A stretch of DNA of 64,000 bases from Micromonospora marina (GCF_900091565.1 NZ_FMCV01000017.1:1-64000), one strand, 5' to 3'. Shown: positions 32,779 to 42,610, counted from the first letter of the stretch. Notes: generated by a model from the letters alone, not told the origin. Numbers and translations are program-made.

Positions 32779-34611
32779 ATGGGCGCGGATCACGACGGCA
32801 ACCTCCCCCGCGACGCCACAGTCGCCGACTACCTGGTGGCCCGGCTCGCCGAGTGGGGCGTGCACCGCTACTACGGCTATCCCGGCGACGGGATCAACGG
32901 CATGACCTCGGCGTTGCAACGCGCCCAGGGGCGGGCCCGATTCATCCAGGTACGGCACGAGGAAACCGCCGGTTTCGCGGCCGGCGCCCACGTCAAGTAC
33001 GGCGGCGGCCCGCTCGGCTGCGTGGTGGTGACCAGCGGTCCGGGCGCGATCCACGCGCTGAACGGCCTCTACGACGCCAAGCTCGACCACCAGCCGGTGG
33101 TGGCGCTGCTCGGGCACACCGCGCTGCCCGCCGAGGGCGGCGGCTACTACCAGGAGGTGGACCTGCTCTCGCTCTACAAGGACGTGGCGTCGGCCTTCCT
33201 GGCCCAGCTCGACGACCCGTCCCAGGCCCGGCACCTGGTCGACCGCGCCTGCCGCACGGCGCTGGCCCGGCGTACGGTGACCGCCCTGGTCCTGCCGTCG
33301 GACGTGCAGGACCTGCCGGCGGTGCCGCACCCGCCGCACGCCCACGGCTACTACCACACCAGCGCGGTGCCGAGCAGCGAGCCGACCGTGCCGCCGGAGG
33401 CCGACGTGCGCCGCGCCGCCGAGGTGCTGCGCGGTGGCGAGCGGGTGGCGATGCTCGTCGGGCAGGGCGCGCTGGGCGCCGAGGACGAGGTTCGCCGGAT
33501 CGCCGACCGGCTCGGCGCCGGGGTCGCCACCGCGCTGCTCGGCTTCACCGCCGTCGACCACCGCCAGCCCTGGGTGACGGGCGCGATCGGCCTGCTCGGC
33601 AGCCGCCCGAGCTGGCAGCTCATGCGCGAGTGCGACCGGCTGCTGATCGTCGGCAGCCAGATGCCGTACTCGGAGTTCTACCCGCCGGAGGGCCAGGCCC
33701 GGGCGGTGCAGATCGACATCGACGGCACCCGGATGGGGTTGCGCTACCCGACCGAGGTGAACCTGACCGGCGACGCCGGGCCGACGCTGCGCGCCCTGCT
33801 CGATGAGCTGGGCCCGGGGCCGGGCCCGACCGCCTGGCGGGCCACCCTCGCCGACGCCACCGGCAAGTGGCGGGCCTCGCAACGGGAGGTCGCCGCCCAG
33901 CCCGCCGAGCCGGTCAACCCGCAGTCGCTGTTCACCACGCTCGACGACGCGCTGCCGGACGACGCCATGCTCGCGGTGGACTGCGGCACCGCCACCGCCT
34001 GGTACGCCCGGCACGTCCGGGTCCGCCCCGGCATGCTGGCCAGCCTCTCCGGCACGCTGCTCTCCATGGGCGGCGGCATGCCGTACGCGCTGGCGGCGAA
34101 GTTCGCCCACCCCGATCGGCCGGTGATCGCGTTGCTCGGCGACGGCGCGATGCAGATGAACGGCGTCAACGAGCTGATCACGGTGGCGAAGTACTGGCGG
34201 GAGTGGCCCGACCCCCGGTTCGTGGTGCTGGTGCTCAACAACCGGGACCTGGCGTTCGTCAGCTGGGAACAGCGCTCCGGCGAGGGCACGCCGATGTTCC
34301 CGGACAGCCAGGACCTGCCGGACGTGGCGTACCACAGGTGGGCCGAGGTGCTGGGCCTCGGCGGTGAGCTGGTCGACTCCCCGGACCGGGTGGACGGCCT
34401 GTGGCAGCGGGTGCTCGACGCGGACCGCCCGGTGGTGGTCAACGCGGTGGTGGACCCGGCCGAGCTGATGCTGCCGCCGCACTTCACCGTCGAGCAGGCC
34501 CGCAAGACCGCCGCCGCGGTGCTGCGCGGCGACAGCGACCGGGCCGGCATCGTGCGGCGCGGCGTACCGGCCGCGCTCGCCACGTACCGGCCCCGCCGCC
34601 GGGGCCGCTGA
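32779..34611 (+). CDS. Thiamine-diphosphate enzyme, pyruvate oxidase-like
   Basis: 610 aa with the three domains of the PoxB/acetolactate synthase family: PYR domain with the ThDP-activating Glu in RFIQVRHEETAGFAAGAH, a central FAD/Rossmann-like domain, and PP domain with the metal motif LLGDGAMQMNGVNELITVAK. ATG 32779 has GGAGGGA at 32767-32773. Members oxidise pyruvate to acetate and CO2, or act on other 2-oxo acids. Divergent from the SpoU gene and convergent with the DHFR-like gene (4 bp apart). Confidence 0.88.
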   Translation: MGADHDGNLPRDATVADYLVARLAEWGVHRYYGYPGDGINGMTSALQRAQGRARFIQVRHEETAGFAAGAHVKYGGGPLGCVVVTSGPGAIHALNGLYDAKLDHQPVVALLGHTALPAEGGGYYQEVDLLSLYKDVASAFLAQLDDPSQARHLVDRACRTALARRTVTALVLPSDVQDLPAVPHPPHAHGYYHTSAVPSSEPTVPPEADVRRAAEVLRGGERVAMLVGQGALGAEDEVRRIADRLGAGVATALLGFTAVDHRQPWVTGAIGLLGSRPSWQLMRECDRLLIVGSQMPYSEFYPPEGQARAVQIDIDGTRMGLRYPTEVNLTGDAGPTLRALLDELGPGPGPTAWRATLADATGKWRASQREVAAQPAEPVNPQSLFTTLDDALPDDAMLAVDCGTATAWYARHVRVRPGMLASLSGTLLSMGGGMPYALAAKFAHPDRPVIALLGDGAMQMNGVNELITVAKYWREWPDPRFVVLVLNNRDLAFVSWEQRSGEGTPMFPDSQDLPDVAYHRWAEVLGLGGELVDSPDRVDGLWQRVLDADRPVVVNAVVDPAELMLPPHFTVEQARKTAAAVLRGDSDRAGIVRRGVPAALATYRPRRRGR

Positions 34612-34615
34612 GGCG

Positions 34616-35176
34616 TCAGGCCCGCGCGTACCGCAGCAGCACCGACCGTCCGTCGAACGTGCGCGTCTCGACCAGCCGCAGCTGCTGCCGGGCCAGGTCG
34701 GGCAGCACCTGCCGGCCGCCGCCGAGCACCACCGGGTGCACGATCACCTCGTAGGTGTCGACGAGCCCGAGCGCGGCCAGCGCCGTCGCCGCGCCGGTGC
34801 CGCCGGTGACCAGCAGGCCGCCGGGGAACCGATCGCGGATCCCGGCGAACTCCTTCGCCAGGTCGCCGCCGCCGACCACCAGGGCGCCGTGGGAGGCCTC
34901 GGCGAGCGTGCGGGACACCACGACCTTCGGGGTACGCCGCCAGATCGGCGCGAACGCCAGGTCGTGCGGATGATCGGAGATCGACTCGGCCTGCGGCCAG
35001 TACGAGGACATCAGCTCCCACACCCGCCGTCCGTAGACGAAGGCGTCGGCCCGCTCGGCCAGGCCGATCGAGTACGCGGACAGCTCCTCCCCCATCTCCG
35101 GCCAGTCGAACTCGCCGTTCGGCCCCTCGATGAAACCGTCGACCGACGTGTGCACCCCGTAGACGACAGTGCCCAT
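34616..35176 (-). CDS. Dihydrofolate reductase-family (RibD C-terminal-like) protein
   Basis: 186 aa. MGTVVYGVHTSVDGFIEGPN is the typical N-terminus of stand-alone RibD_C/DHFR-like reductases; YGRRVWELM, VVVSRTL and LLVTGGTGAATALAALGLVD (NADPH-binding) follow. Such proteins reduce unknown small molecules and are usually not the essential FolA. ATG 35176 has GGAGGAG upstream. Followed on the minus strand by repeat copy B 40 bp upstream of its start. Confidence 0.88.
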   Translation of the reverse strand: MGTVVYGVHTSVDGFIEGPNGEFDWPEMGEELSAYSIGLAERADAFVYGRRVWELMSSYWPQAESISDHPHDLAFAPIWRRTPKVVVSRTLAEASHGALVVGGGDLAKEFAGIRDRFPGGLLVTGGTGAATALAALGLVDTYEVIVHPVVLGGGRQVLPDLARQQLRLVETRTFDGRSVLLRYARA

Positions 35177-35272
35177 GCGCTGCTCCTCCGCGTCGCGGCG
35201 CGTCCCGGCCGGACGCGCTCACCGCTGGGTCGGAGCCGCCGTCCCGGATCCGACAGTTCGTTGTCCGGGTGC

Positions 35273-35328
35273 GGCGTTAAAAAGGGGCCCTTCCTCTACC
35301 TGAGGCGTTAAGAAGGGGCCCTTCCTTA
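35273..35328. repeat. 31-bp-period repeat cluster, copy B
   Basis: Two direct units with GTTAA at 35276 and 35307 (31-bp period), each with the core AAGGGGCCCTTCC. The distal end merges with the TAA stop of the PBP gene (35328-35326), so the element starts exactly at the end of that gene. Confidence 0.9.
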
Positions 35329-37536
35329 ACCGCGCCCGCGCAGCCAGCGGAGCACGTCGGAGGGCAGCTCGCTCTCCTCGCGCTGCTCCGGCTCGGTCCG
35401 GCGGGGCGGCTGCGGGCGCTGCGGGTCGCCGACCAGCGCCCGGCTCGGCGCGGTGAACTCGGCCACCGGCTCGCCGGTGAGCGCCGTCTTGATGGTCCGG
35501 GCCACCGCGTCGATCACCTTCGCCTGCACGGCGGAGCCGACCAGGTCGGTGACGTCGTCCGGGTTGGCGGCGATGCCGGCGACCGCGATCTGCGGGGTGT
35601 ACCCGACGAACGTCTCGGTGGCGTTGCGCTCCGAGCTGCCGGTCTTGCCGGCCACCGGACGGCCGACGATCGAGTCGACGGCGGTGGCGGTGCCGCCGTT
35701 GCACTGCCCGAACGCCGACTGCTGGCCGACCGGGCACCGGGCCGCGTCGGTGGCGGCGCGGGCCACGTCCGGTTCGAGCACCCGGTTGCAGGACGGCTGC
35801 GCCACGTCGACGGCGTCGCCGTCGGGCGCGGTCACCGAGACCACCGGCAGCGGCGTGCAGTACGTGCCCTCGGCGGCCACCGTCGCGTACGCGTTCGCCA
35901 GGTCCAGCGGGGTCGTGGCGGCCACCCCGAGCGTGAATGCGCCCCAGTTCGCGGCGTCGTCGCGGGCGAACGCGGCGTCGGAGTCGGCCCGGAAGGTGAT
36001 GCCGAGACGCTGGGCCATCTCCACCACCTTGTCCTCGCCGACCTGCTCGGCCAGCCAGACGAAGTACGTGTTGACGGAGCGGCCGAAGCCGTCCCACATC
36101 ATCCGGTAGCCGTCCATCCACTGCGGGTTGGCGTTCGCCGGGCACCACGTGCCGTCGCAGTTACCCTCGTCGTCCGAGGCGTACCGGGTGGGCAGCCGGC
36201 TGGGGGCGTCGAAGCCGGTGGCCAGCGGCTTGCCGGCCTCCAGCGCGGCCAGCATGGTGAACATCTTGAACGTCGAGCCGGCCTGGTAGCCGTCGACGCT
36301 GGCGCCGCCGGAGATCAGCGGGTTGACCGTGTTCGGGTGGTTGGCCTGCCCGTCCGGGTTGTCGTCGAGGCTGTAGTGCCGGTTCACCGCCATGGCGAGC
36401 ACCCGGCCGGTGCCGGGCTCGACCGCCGCGATCGGCAACGCCCGCTTGTTGCCGTACCCGTAGACCTCGGTGGCCTGCTCCTGCGCGGTCTGCTGGATCT
36501 TCGGATCGAGCGTGGTGACGACCCGGTAGCCGCCCCGGCGCAGCGCCTGCTCCCGCTCCTCGGGCGTGCTGCCGAAGGCCGGCTGGGTGAGCCACCAGCG
36601 GCGCAGGTAGTCACAGAAGAAGCCCCAGCCGTCGTGGTCCCGGGCGGTGGCGGTGCAGCCGTTGGGCTGGGCGGTCGGGCGAAGCGTGAGCGCCTCGGCC
36701 TTCGCCGCGGCGGCCTGTTGCGCGGTGATCGCGCCGGTCTCGGCCATCGCGTCGAGCACGTACCCGCGCCGGGCCAGCGCCTGGTCCTTGTCGCCGTCGA
36801 TCGGGCTGTACGCGTCGGGCGACTGGACCAGACCGGCGAGCAGCGCCGCCTCGCCCAGCGTCAGGTCCGCCGGGGCCTTGCCGAAGTAGCGCTGGCTCGC
36901 GGCGGCGACGCCGTACGCGCCGGAGCCGAAGTACGCGATGTTGAGGTAGCGGTTGAGGATCTCGTCCTTGGACAGCGACTGCTCCAGCGCGTTCGCGTAC
37001 CGGATCTCCTGGAGCTTGCGCCCGACGGTCTGCTCGGTGGCGGCCTGCCGCTCCTCGGGGGTGCGGTTCGGGTCGGTCTTGAGCACGTTGCGGACGTACT
37101 GCATGGTCAGCGTGGAGCCGCCCTGCTCGGTGCCGCCTCCCTTGACGTTCGCCACCAGCGCGCGGGCGATGCCGCGCAGGTCCGTGCCGCCGTGCGAGTA
37201 GAACCGCCGGTCCTCGGCCGCGATGATCGCCTGCCGCATCACCGGGGCGATCTCGTCCAGCGACACGTCGGTGCGGTTCACGTCGTAGAACGTGGTGATC
37301 AGCGTCTTGCCGTCGTTGGCGTAGAGGTAGGAGCGCTGCGGCTGCACCGGGGTGCGCAGCGCGTCGGGCAGGTCCGCGTACGCGCCGAGCGCGGCCCGGG
37401 CGGCGAACCCGCCGAGCAGGCCGCCGGGAAGCGCGGCGAGCGCGAGGACGAGCCCGGCGAGCAGGCCGGCCAGCAGCACGGTGAACAGCCGCGACAGCGG
37501 CGACCTGGGAGACGGCATGGACGCAAGGATTGCCAC
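35326..37536 (-). CDS. Class A penicillin-binding protein (transglycosylase-transpeptidase)
   Basis: 736 aa. Short cytoplasmic tail, one membrane anchor (FTVLLAGLLAGLVLALAALP), GT51 domain with IIAAEDRRFYSHGGTDLRGI (catalytic Glu) and GGSTLTMQYVRN, then transpeptidase domain with the active Ser421 in STFK, an SVN motif in GRSVNTYFVWLAE and KTG at 631-633. No PASTA domain at the C-terminus. Polymerises and cross-links peptidoglycan outside the membrane. GTG 37536 taken; ATG 37518 is an alternative, neither with a strong ribosome site. TAA stop is shared with repeat copy B. Confidence 0.92.
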   Translation of the reverse strand: MAILASMPSPRSPLSRLFTVLLAGLLAGLVLALAALPGGLLGGFAARAALGAYADLPDALRTPVQPQRSYLYANDGKTLITTFYDVNRTDVSLDEIAPVMRQAIIAAEDRRFYSHGGTDLRGIARALVANVKGGGTEQGGSTLTMQYVRNVLKTDPNRTPEERQAATEQTVGRKLQEIRYANALEQSLSKDEILNRYLNIAYFGSGAYGVAAASQRYFGKAPADLTLGEAALLAGLVQSPDAYSPIDGDKDQALARRGYVLDAMAETGAITAQQAAAAKAEALTLRPTAQPNGCTATARDHDGWGFFCDYLRRWWLTQPAFGSTPEEREQALRRGGYRVVTTLDPKIQQTAQEQATEVYGYGNKRALPIAAVEPGTGRVLAMAVNRHYSLDDNPDGQANHPNTVNPLISGGASVDGYQAGSTFKMFTMLAALEAGKPLATGFDAPSRLPTRYASDDEGNCDGTWCPANANPQWMDGYRMMWDGFGRSVNTYFVWLAEQVGEDKVVEMAQRLGITFRADSDAAFARDDAANWGAFTLGVAATTPLDLANAYATVAAEGTYCTPLPVVSVTAPDGDAVDVAQPSCNRVLEPDVARAATDAARCPVGQQSAFGQCNGGTATAVDSIVGRPVAGKTGSSERNATETFVGYTPQIAVAGIAANPDDVTDLVGSAVQAKVIDAVARTIKTALTGEPVAEFTAPSRALVGDPQRPQPPRRTEPEQREESELPSDVLRWLRGRG

Positions 37537-37609
37537 TGAAGCCGCCTGACGGCCACCTCGTCAGGCAACTGTCAGTTACTTCACGGCAACCGCCCAGCTG
37601 AGGAAACGG

Positions 37610-38413
37610 TCAGCCGGCCCCGAGTGGGCCCTTCGGTGACGCGGGCGGCAGGGGTGCGGCGGCGACGCTGGCGGCGGCCGCGTCCCGGGCGATCGTCTCG
37701 GGCACCAGGCGGCCACTGCGGTAGCCGATGCCGATGCCGGCGACCAGCACGAAGAGCGCGCCGAACGTCTGCAGCGAGCCGATCAGCGCGCCTCCGAGGC
37801 CGAGCAGTGGGGCGGCGATCATCAGCATCGTCCCGTCGCCGTAGGAGAACATGCCGGACCGGGCGACCGACCAGCCGGTCAGGAACCAGCCCGCGCTGTA
37901 GAGGGTGGCGCCGAACAGCACGATGCCGCGGGCGGTCACGCCGAACACCGGCGTCTGCTCGGCCAGCCCGGCGAACGGCAGCATCAGCACCATCCCGCCG
38001 ATGCTCGCGAGCAGCCCGGCCAGCGCGACGCGGCGGCAGCGGGTGGCGGCGAGCAGGCCGGTGAGGGCGAGCAGGGCGAGCAGGCCGAGCCACACCGAGG
38101 CGACCCAGCCGACCAGGTAGAGCGGCCGGCCGTCGGCCGGGTACGGGTCGTTGCCCACCCCGCCGTCGCTGGCCATCGCCACCACGCCGTAGAGGACCGC
38201 GTACGCCGGAAGCAGCCAGACCGCCGCGCGGGCGAACCGGCGGATCGACCAGGCCCAGGTGGCGTCGGTCGCGGGCGCTCCCCGGCCGGGTTCGGAGACG
38301 AACGGCAGGACCCCGAAACCCCCGCCGGCACGCCGGGATCCGATCGGCCCGGCGGGGTCGTGCGCGCCGGGGACCGGGGTACGGGAGAACAGCCGGTTCG
38401 CCGAGTCCTTCAT
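37610..38413 (-). CDS. Polytopic membrane protein, unrecognised
   Basis: 267 aa. About 50 polar N-terminal residues, then six or seven hydrophobic helices (for example AVWLLPAYAVLYGVVAMA, LYLVGWVASVWLGLLALLAL, GGMVLMLPFAGLA) and a polar Ala/Pro-rich C-tail. GAGGTGAGGC precedes ATG 38413. No motif recognised. Lies 73 bp upstream of the PBP gene on the same strand; co-transcription is possible but a function in the cell wall is not shown. Confidence 0.78.
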   Translation of the reverse strand: MKDSANRLFSRTPVPGAHDPAGPIGSRRAGGGFGVLPFVSEPGRGAPATDATWAWSIRRFARAAVWLLPAYAVLYGVVAMASDGGVGNDPYPADGRPLYLVGWVASVWLGLLALLALTGLLAATRCRRVALAGLLASIGGMVLMLPFAGLAEQTPVFGVTARGIVLFGATLYSAGWFLTGWSVARSGMFSYGDGTMLMIAAPLLGLGGALIGSLQTFGALFVLVAGIGIGYRSGRLVPETIARDAAAASVAAAPLPPASPKGPLGAG

Positions 38414-38454
38414 GCCTCACCTCGTTCGCGCCGCGGGCGGCCCGGGACGCGCAA

Positions 38455-38517
38455 CGGCGCTCCGGCCCTGCTCACCACCCGTCCTCAAGACCGATGGTGG
38501 CAGCCGCCGGAGCGCCG
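38455..38517 (-). terminator. Terminator after the SPFH gene
   Basis: CGGCGCTCCGGC (38455-38466) pairs perfectly with GCCGGAGCGCCG (38506-38517); a smaller CCACC/GGTGG pair nests inside. It begins 25 nt after the SPFH stop (minus strand) and separates it from the downstream membrane protein gene. Confidence 0.75.
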
Positions 38518-38542
38518 TATGAGGGATTCTCGGATTTGCCGG

Positions 38543-39649
38543 TCAGCCCCGCTCGCGCTGGTCCGCCGGGTCGTTCACCAGGCTGGCCGGTGACACCGGC
38601 TCCGGCGCGGGCAGCCCCTTCGGGTTGTTCCCGCCGGTGGCCTGCGCCTCCGCCACGCGTACCTCGTCGTGGATCTCCCGGGCCGCGGTGGCCGCGGCCT
38701 GGGCGGCCTCGGCGGCCTCCCGCTCGACCTCGCCGGCGCTCTTGGACGCCTCCGGCGACGGCTGGTCGCCGGCCATGTTGGCCAGCCCGCCCAGCGCGCC
38801 ACCCATGCCCTCCAGGGCCTTGGTCAGCTCGGTCGGGACGATCCAGACCTTGTTGGCCGAGCCGTTGGCGATCTGCGGCAGCGCCTGGAGGTACTGGTAG
38901 GCCAGCACCTTCTGGCTCGGGTTGGCGGTGTGGATCGCGTCGAAGACGGTACGGATCGCCTTGGCCTGGCCCTCTGCCTGGAGGATCCGGGCCTGCCGGT
39001 CACCGTCGGCGCGCAGCACGGCGGCCTGCTTCTCGCCCTCGGCGGTGAGGATCTGCGACTGCTTGTGCCCCTCGGCGTTGAGGATCGCGGCACGACGGTC
39101 CCGCTCGGCGCGCATCTGCTTCTCCATCGAGTCGCGGATGCTCGGCGGCGGCTCGATCGCCTTGATCTCGACCCGGGTCACCTTGATGCCCCAGCGGCCG
39201 GTGGTCTCGTCCAGCACGCCGGACAGGTGCCGGTTGATCTCCTCGCGGCTGGTCAGCGCGCGCTCCAGGTCGAGCGAGCCGATCACGTTACGCAGCGTGG
39301 TGACGGTGAGCTGCTCGATGGCCTGGAGGAAGTTGGAGATCTCGTAGGTGGCGCGAACCGAGTCGACCACCTTGAAGTAGAGGACCGTGTCGATCGAGAC
39401 GACCAGGTTGTCCGAGGTGATCACCGGCTGGGGCGGGAAGCTGACCACCTGCTCGCGCATGTCGACCTTGGTGCGCACCGCGTCGACGAACGGCACCAGC
39501 AGGTTGAGGCCCGGGTTCAGGGTGCGCTTGTACCGTCCCAGTCGCTCCACCACGTCCTGACGCTGCTGCGGCACGATCCGCACCGCCTTGAACAGCGTCA
39601 CCACAGCGATCAACGCCACCGCGATCATCAGGATCGCCAGAAACTCCAT
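38543..39649 (-). CDS. SPFH/Band 7 (stomatin-like) protein
   Basis: 368 aa. N-terminal membrane anchor FLAILMIAVALIAVVTLF, SPFH domain from VRIVPQQRQDVVERLGRYKR, then a long charged Ala/Glu/Lys coiled-coil (about 190-260) and a Pro-rich tail. ATG 39649 has AAAGGTG upstream. Forms the classic NfeD-stomatin pair with the upstream gene (5-bp gap), thought to organise membrane microdomains or protein quality control. Typical of QmcA/HflK-like proteins. Confidence 0.92.
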   Translation of the reverse strand: MEFLAILMIAVALIAVVTLFKAVRIVPQQRQDVVERLGRYKRTLNPGLNLLVPFVDAVRTKVDMREQVVSFPPQPVITSDNLVVSIDTVLYFKVVDSVRATYEISNFLQAIEQLTVTTLRNVIGSLDLERALTSREEINRHLSGVLDETTGRWGIKVTRVEIKAIEPPPSIRDSMEKQMRAERDRRAAILNAEGHKQSQILTAEGEKQAAVLRADGDRQARILQAEGQAKAIRTVFDAIHTANPSQKVLAYQYLQALPQIANGSANKVWIVPTELTKALEGMGGALGGLANMAGDQPSPEASKSAGEVEREAAEAAQAAATAAREIHDEVRVAEAQATGGNNPKGLPAPEPVSPASLVNDPADQRERG

Positions 39650-39654
39650 ACCGT

Positions 39655-40128
39655 TCACCTTTTCGCTTCGGGCAGCTCGCCCGGGGTGGAAATGTCGTCC
39701 TGCCACACCAGGGCGGTAGCGCCCCGGACCTTGATCACCTGCACGTGCTCACCCTCGGCGTACGTGCGCGTCACGTCGTACGAGCGGGCCGTCCACAGCT
39801 CACCACCGATTTTGACCATGCCCCGGTCGGCGTCGACCGGCTCCAGGACCACAGCCGTGGCCCCCTCCAGCGCCTCGACCCCGAACGGCTGCTCACCGGT
39901 CTCCAGCGACGGCCGGGCGTGCCGCCGGACCACCGGACGGACCACCGCCACCGACAGCGCCGACACCACCGCGAAGACCACGGCCTGGAGCGCCACCGGC
40001 GCACCGAGCGCGGCGGCGCCGGCGGCGGCGAACGCCCCGACCCCGAACATGATCAGGAAAAGCGTCGTCGTGAAGATCTCGGCGACCGCCAATACCACAC
40101 CCAGAACGATCCAGAACACGGCGTCCAC
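39655..40128 (-). CDS. NfeD-like membrane protein
   Basis: 157 aa. Two to three hydrophobic helices (VFWIVLGVVLAVAEIFTTTL, ALQAVVFAVVSALSVAVV) followed by an OB-fold NfeD domain (GMVKIGGELWTARSYD). This is the short NfeD form without the ClpP-like protease. GTG 40128 has AGGA 8 nt upstream; TTG 40155 is an alternative. Partner of the SPFH protein encoded immediately downstream. Confidence 0.9.
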   Translation of the reverse strand: MDAVFWIVLGVVLAVAEIFTTTLFLIMFGVGAFAAAGAAALGAPVALQAVVFAVVSALSVAVVRPVVRRHARPSLETGEQPFGVEALEGATAVVLEPVDADRGMVKIGGELWTARSYDVTRTYAEGEHVQVIKVRGATALVWQDDISTPGELPEAKR

Positions 40129-40226
40129 GAGAACAATCCTGACACGTCGGCGCAACTGTCATCGAACTGTCATGATCGCTAGGCTCGGCACGGCGTACCG
40201 CGCCGCCCGCCGACGAGGAGGACGAC

Positions 40227-41537
40227 ATGCCCCTGCTGCCCGAGACCGCGCGTCAGGTGGACCTGCTGGTCGCCCGGGCCCAGGCCGAAGGGCGCGGTCC
40301 CTCGCTCGCCCTCGGCGTGGTCCGCGACGCCCGGCCGGCGCACCTGGCGGTCGCCGGGGAGACGCCCCGCCCGGACGGCGACCTCCAGTACCGGGTCGGC
40401 TCGATCACCAAGACCATGACCGCGGTGCTGGTGATGCAGCAGCGCGACGCCGGCCGGCTGGCGCTCGACGACCCGTTGGACGCCCACCTGCCCGGCACCC
40501 CGGTCGGCGCGGTGACCGTGCGCCAGCTACTCGGCCACGTCAGCGGCCTGCAACGCGAGCCGGACGGCGACTGGTGGGAGCGCGCCGAGGGCACGGACCT
40601 GGCCACGCTGCTGGCCGGGCTGACCCCGGACAAGATCGCCCACCCGCCGCACTTCGTCTACCACTACTCGAACCTGGCGTACGGGCTGCTCGGCGCCGTG
40701 CTGGAACGGACCACCGGCACCCCGTGGGCGGACCTGCTGACCGAGCGGCTGCTGACGCCGCTGGGCATGCGCCGCACCACGTACCACCCGGCCCAGCCGT
40801 ACGCCCGCGGCTACGTCGTGCACCCCTGGGACGAGACGCTGCGGGAGGAGCCGCGTACCGACACCGGCGCGATGGCACCGGCCGGGCAGCTCTGGTCGAC
40901 CGTCGAGGACCTGGGCCGCTGGGCGGCGTTCCTGGCCGACCCGGACCCGGCGCTGCTCTCCCCCGCCACGCTCACCGAGATGTGCGCGCCCATGGTGATC
41001 AACGACCTGGACTCGTGGACCGGCGGGCACGGCCTCGGCATCGAACTCTACCGGGTGGGCGACCGGGTGTACGCCGGCCACGGCGGCTCCATGCCGGGGT
41101 ACGTCGCCGGCCTGGCCGTGCACCGGCCCACCCGCACCGCCGTGGTCACCTTCGCCAACTCGTACGGGCTGCGCGGCCACCACATCGGCGCGCTCGGGCG
41201 GGAGGCGCTCACGCTGGTGCTGGACGCCGAACCGGCCGCGCCCGCACCCTGGCGCCCGGCCGACCCGCCCGCCGCCGACGTGGCTGCGCTGACCGGCCGC
41301 TGGTGGTGGATGGGCGGCGAGTACGAGTTCCGCGTCGACGCCTCCGGTGACCTGGTCGGCGGCCTGGCGGGCAAGCCGTTGCTCCGGTTCACTCCCGAGG
41401 GACCGGACCGGTGGCGGGGCCGCTCCGGCCCCCAGGACGGCGAGATCCTGACGGTGATCCGCGACGGCTCCGGCACCCCGGCAGCCCTCGACATGGCCAC
41501 CTTCGTCCTGACCCGCTCCCCCGACCAGACCCCCTGA
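40227..41537 (+). CDS. Beta-lactamase-family serine hydrolase
   Basis: 436 aa, no signal peptide seen, so probably cytosolic. SxxK motif as GSITKTMTAVLV with catalytic Ser-Lys, a YSN motif in YHYSNLAYGLLG, and HGG in YAGHGGSMPGY as the third motif. About 100 residues of beta-rich C-terminal domain follow. Family PF00144 includes class C-like esterases, D-aminopeptidases and carboxypeptidases; true beta-lactamase activity is unlikely without export. GAGGAGGA precedes ATG 40227. Divergent from nfeD. Confidence 0.88.
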   Translation: MPLLPETARQVDLLVARAQAEGRGPSLALGVVRDARPAHLAVAGETPRPDGDLQYRVGSITKTMTAVLVMQQRDAGRLALDDPLDAHLPGTPVGAVTVRQLLGHVSGLQREPDGDWWERAEGTDLATLLAGLTPDKIAHPPHFVYHYSNLAYGLLGAVLERTTGTPWADLLTERLLTPLGMRRTTYHPAQPYARGYVVHPWDETLREEPRTDTGAMAPAGQLWSTVEDLGRWAAFLADPDPALLSPATLTEMCAPMVINDLDSWTGGHGLGIELYRVGDRVYAGHGGSMPGYVAGLAVHRPTRTAVVTFANSYGLRGHHIGALGREALTLVLDAEPAAPAPWRPADPPAADVAALTGRWWWMGGEYEFRVDASGDLVGGLAGKPLLRFTPEGPDRWRGRSGPQDGEILTVIRDGSGTPAALDMATFVLTRSPDQTP

Positions 41538-41547
41538 CCCCCTTCGC

Positions 41548-41575
41548 CCCGCCCCGAAGGAAGCCTCGGGGCGGG
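41548..41575 (+). terminator. Hairpin between convergent genes
   Basis: CCCGCCCCGA (41548-41557) pairs with TCGGGGCGGG (41566-41575), loop 8 nt, 10 nt after the hydrolase stop and upstream of the convergent DUF3097 stop. Confidence 0.78.
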
Positions 41576-41636
41576 CAGGGTGGGCGGAGCCGGCGCACGA
41601 CGGGGCCGGGGGCGACCACTACCGCGGCCCAACCAG

Positions 41637-42449
41637 TCAGACCGGCTCGGTGACGAAATCGATCAGCCGCTCCATCGCGTTGATCAGCGGCGTCTCCACG
41701 TCGGCGAAGCTGTCCACCCGGGACAGGATGCGCCGCCACATGTCGGCCGGCTCGGCCACCCCCAGCGCCGCGCAGACGCCCTCCTTCCAGGGCTGCCCGG
41801 GAGTCACCACGGGCCACGCCGCGATCCCGAGCGCCGCCGGGCGTACCGCCTGCCACACGTCGACGTACGGGTGCCCGGTGACCAGCACGTGCGGCGAGGT
41901 GACCCGGGCCACGATGCGGCTCTCCTTCGAACCGGGCACGAGATGGTCGACGAGCACGCCGAGCCGGCGACCCGGGCCGGGCGCGAACGCGCGAACCTCG
42001 TCGGCGAGCGCATCGATACCGTCCAGCGGTTCCACCACCACGCCCTCGATGCGCAGGTCGTCGCCCCAGATCCGCTCGACCAGCGCGGCGTCGTGCACGC
42101 CTTCGACCCAGATCCGGCTGGCCTTGGCGACCTGCGCCCGTACGCCGTCCACAGCGATCGAGCCGGACGCGGTACGGCGGCGCGCGGCGGGCACCGGGGC
42201 GCGGGCCGGCCGCCGCAGCGTGACCGGCTGGCCGTCGAGCAGGAACGCGGCGGGCAGCAGCGGGAAGTTGCGTCGCCGCCCGTGCCGGTCCTCCAGCACG
42301 ACCGCGCCGGAGTCGAAGCCGACCACGGCGCCGCAGAACCCGGAGTCGGCGTCCTCGACCACCAGGTCGGGTTCGGCGTCGACCTCGGGGGTCACCTTCC
42401 GTCGTCGCCAGTCGCCGGTCAGCACGTCCCCGTCGTATCGCCTCGCCAT
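41637..42449 (-). CDS. DUF3097 protein
   Basis: 270 aa. Recognised by MARRYDGDVLTGDWRRRK at the start and the C-terminal HVLVTGHPYVDVWQAVRP and DFVTEPV segments, conserved across actinobacteria. No enzymatic motif is established. It contains a VEGVHDAALVERIWGDDLRIEGVV stretch resembling a TOPRIM-like acidic fold. Monocistronic. Confidence 0.85.
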   Translation of the reverse strand: MARRYDGDVLTGDWRRRKVTPEVDAEPDLVVEDADSGFCGAVVGFDSGAVVLEDRHGRRRNFPLLPAAFLLDGQPVTLRRPARAPVPAARRRTASGSIAVDGVRAQVAKASRIWVEGVHDAALVERIWGDDLRIEGVVVEPLDGIDALADEVRAFAPGPGRRLGVLVDHLVPGSKESRIVARVTSPHVLVTGHPYVDVWQAVRPAALGIAAWPVVTPGQPWKEGVCAALGVAEPADMWRRILSRVDSFADVETPLINAMERLIDFVTEPV

Positions 42450-42610
42450 GCCGCTGACGCTAACCAGCGCCCCGGCGTGTCGCCCGGCGACGCGCCGACC
42501 GGGCCGTCATCCGTCGGCACGAACCGGTGCGAAGGGGGTAGTTGGGGCCAGGTCGCGCCGCCGGAGCGGCAGCCGAGACAGCAGCGGCGCGGAGCACGTA
42601 CCCTTTCCGC

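Noticed and set aside
40227..41537. Calling the serine hydrolase a beta-lactamase resistance gene
   Set aside because: No signal peptide and only general PF00144 motifs; resistance cannot be supported.
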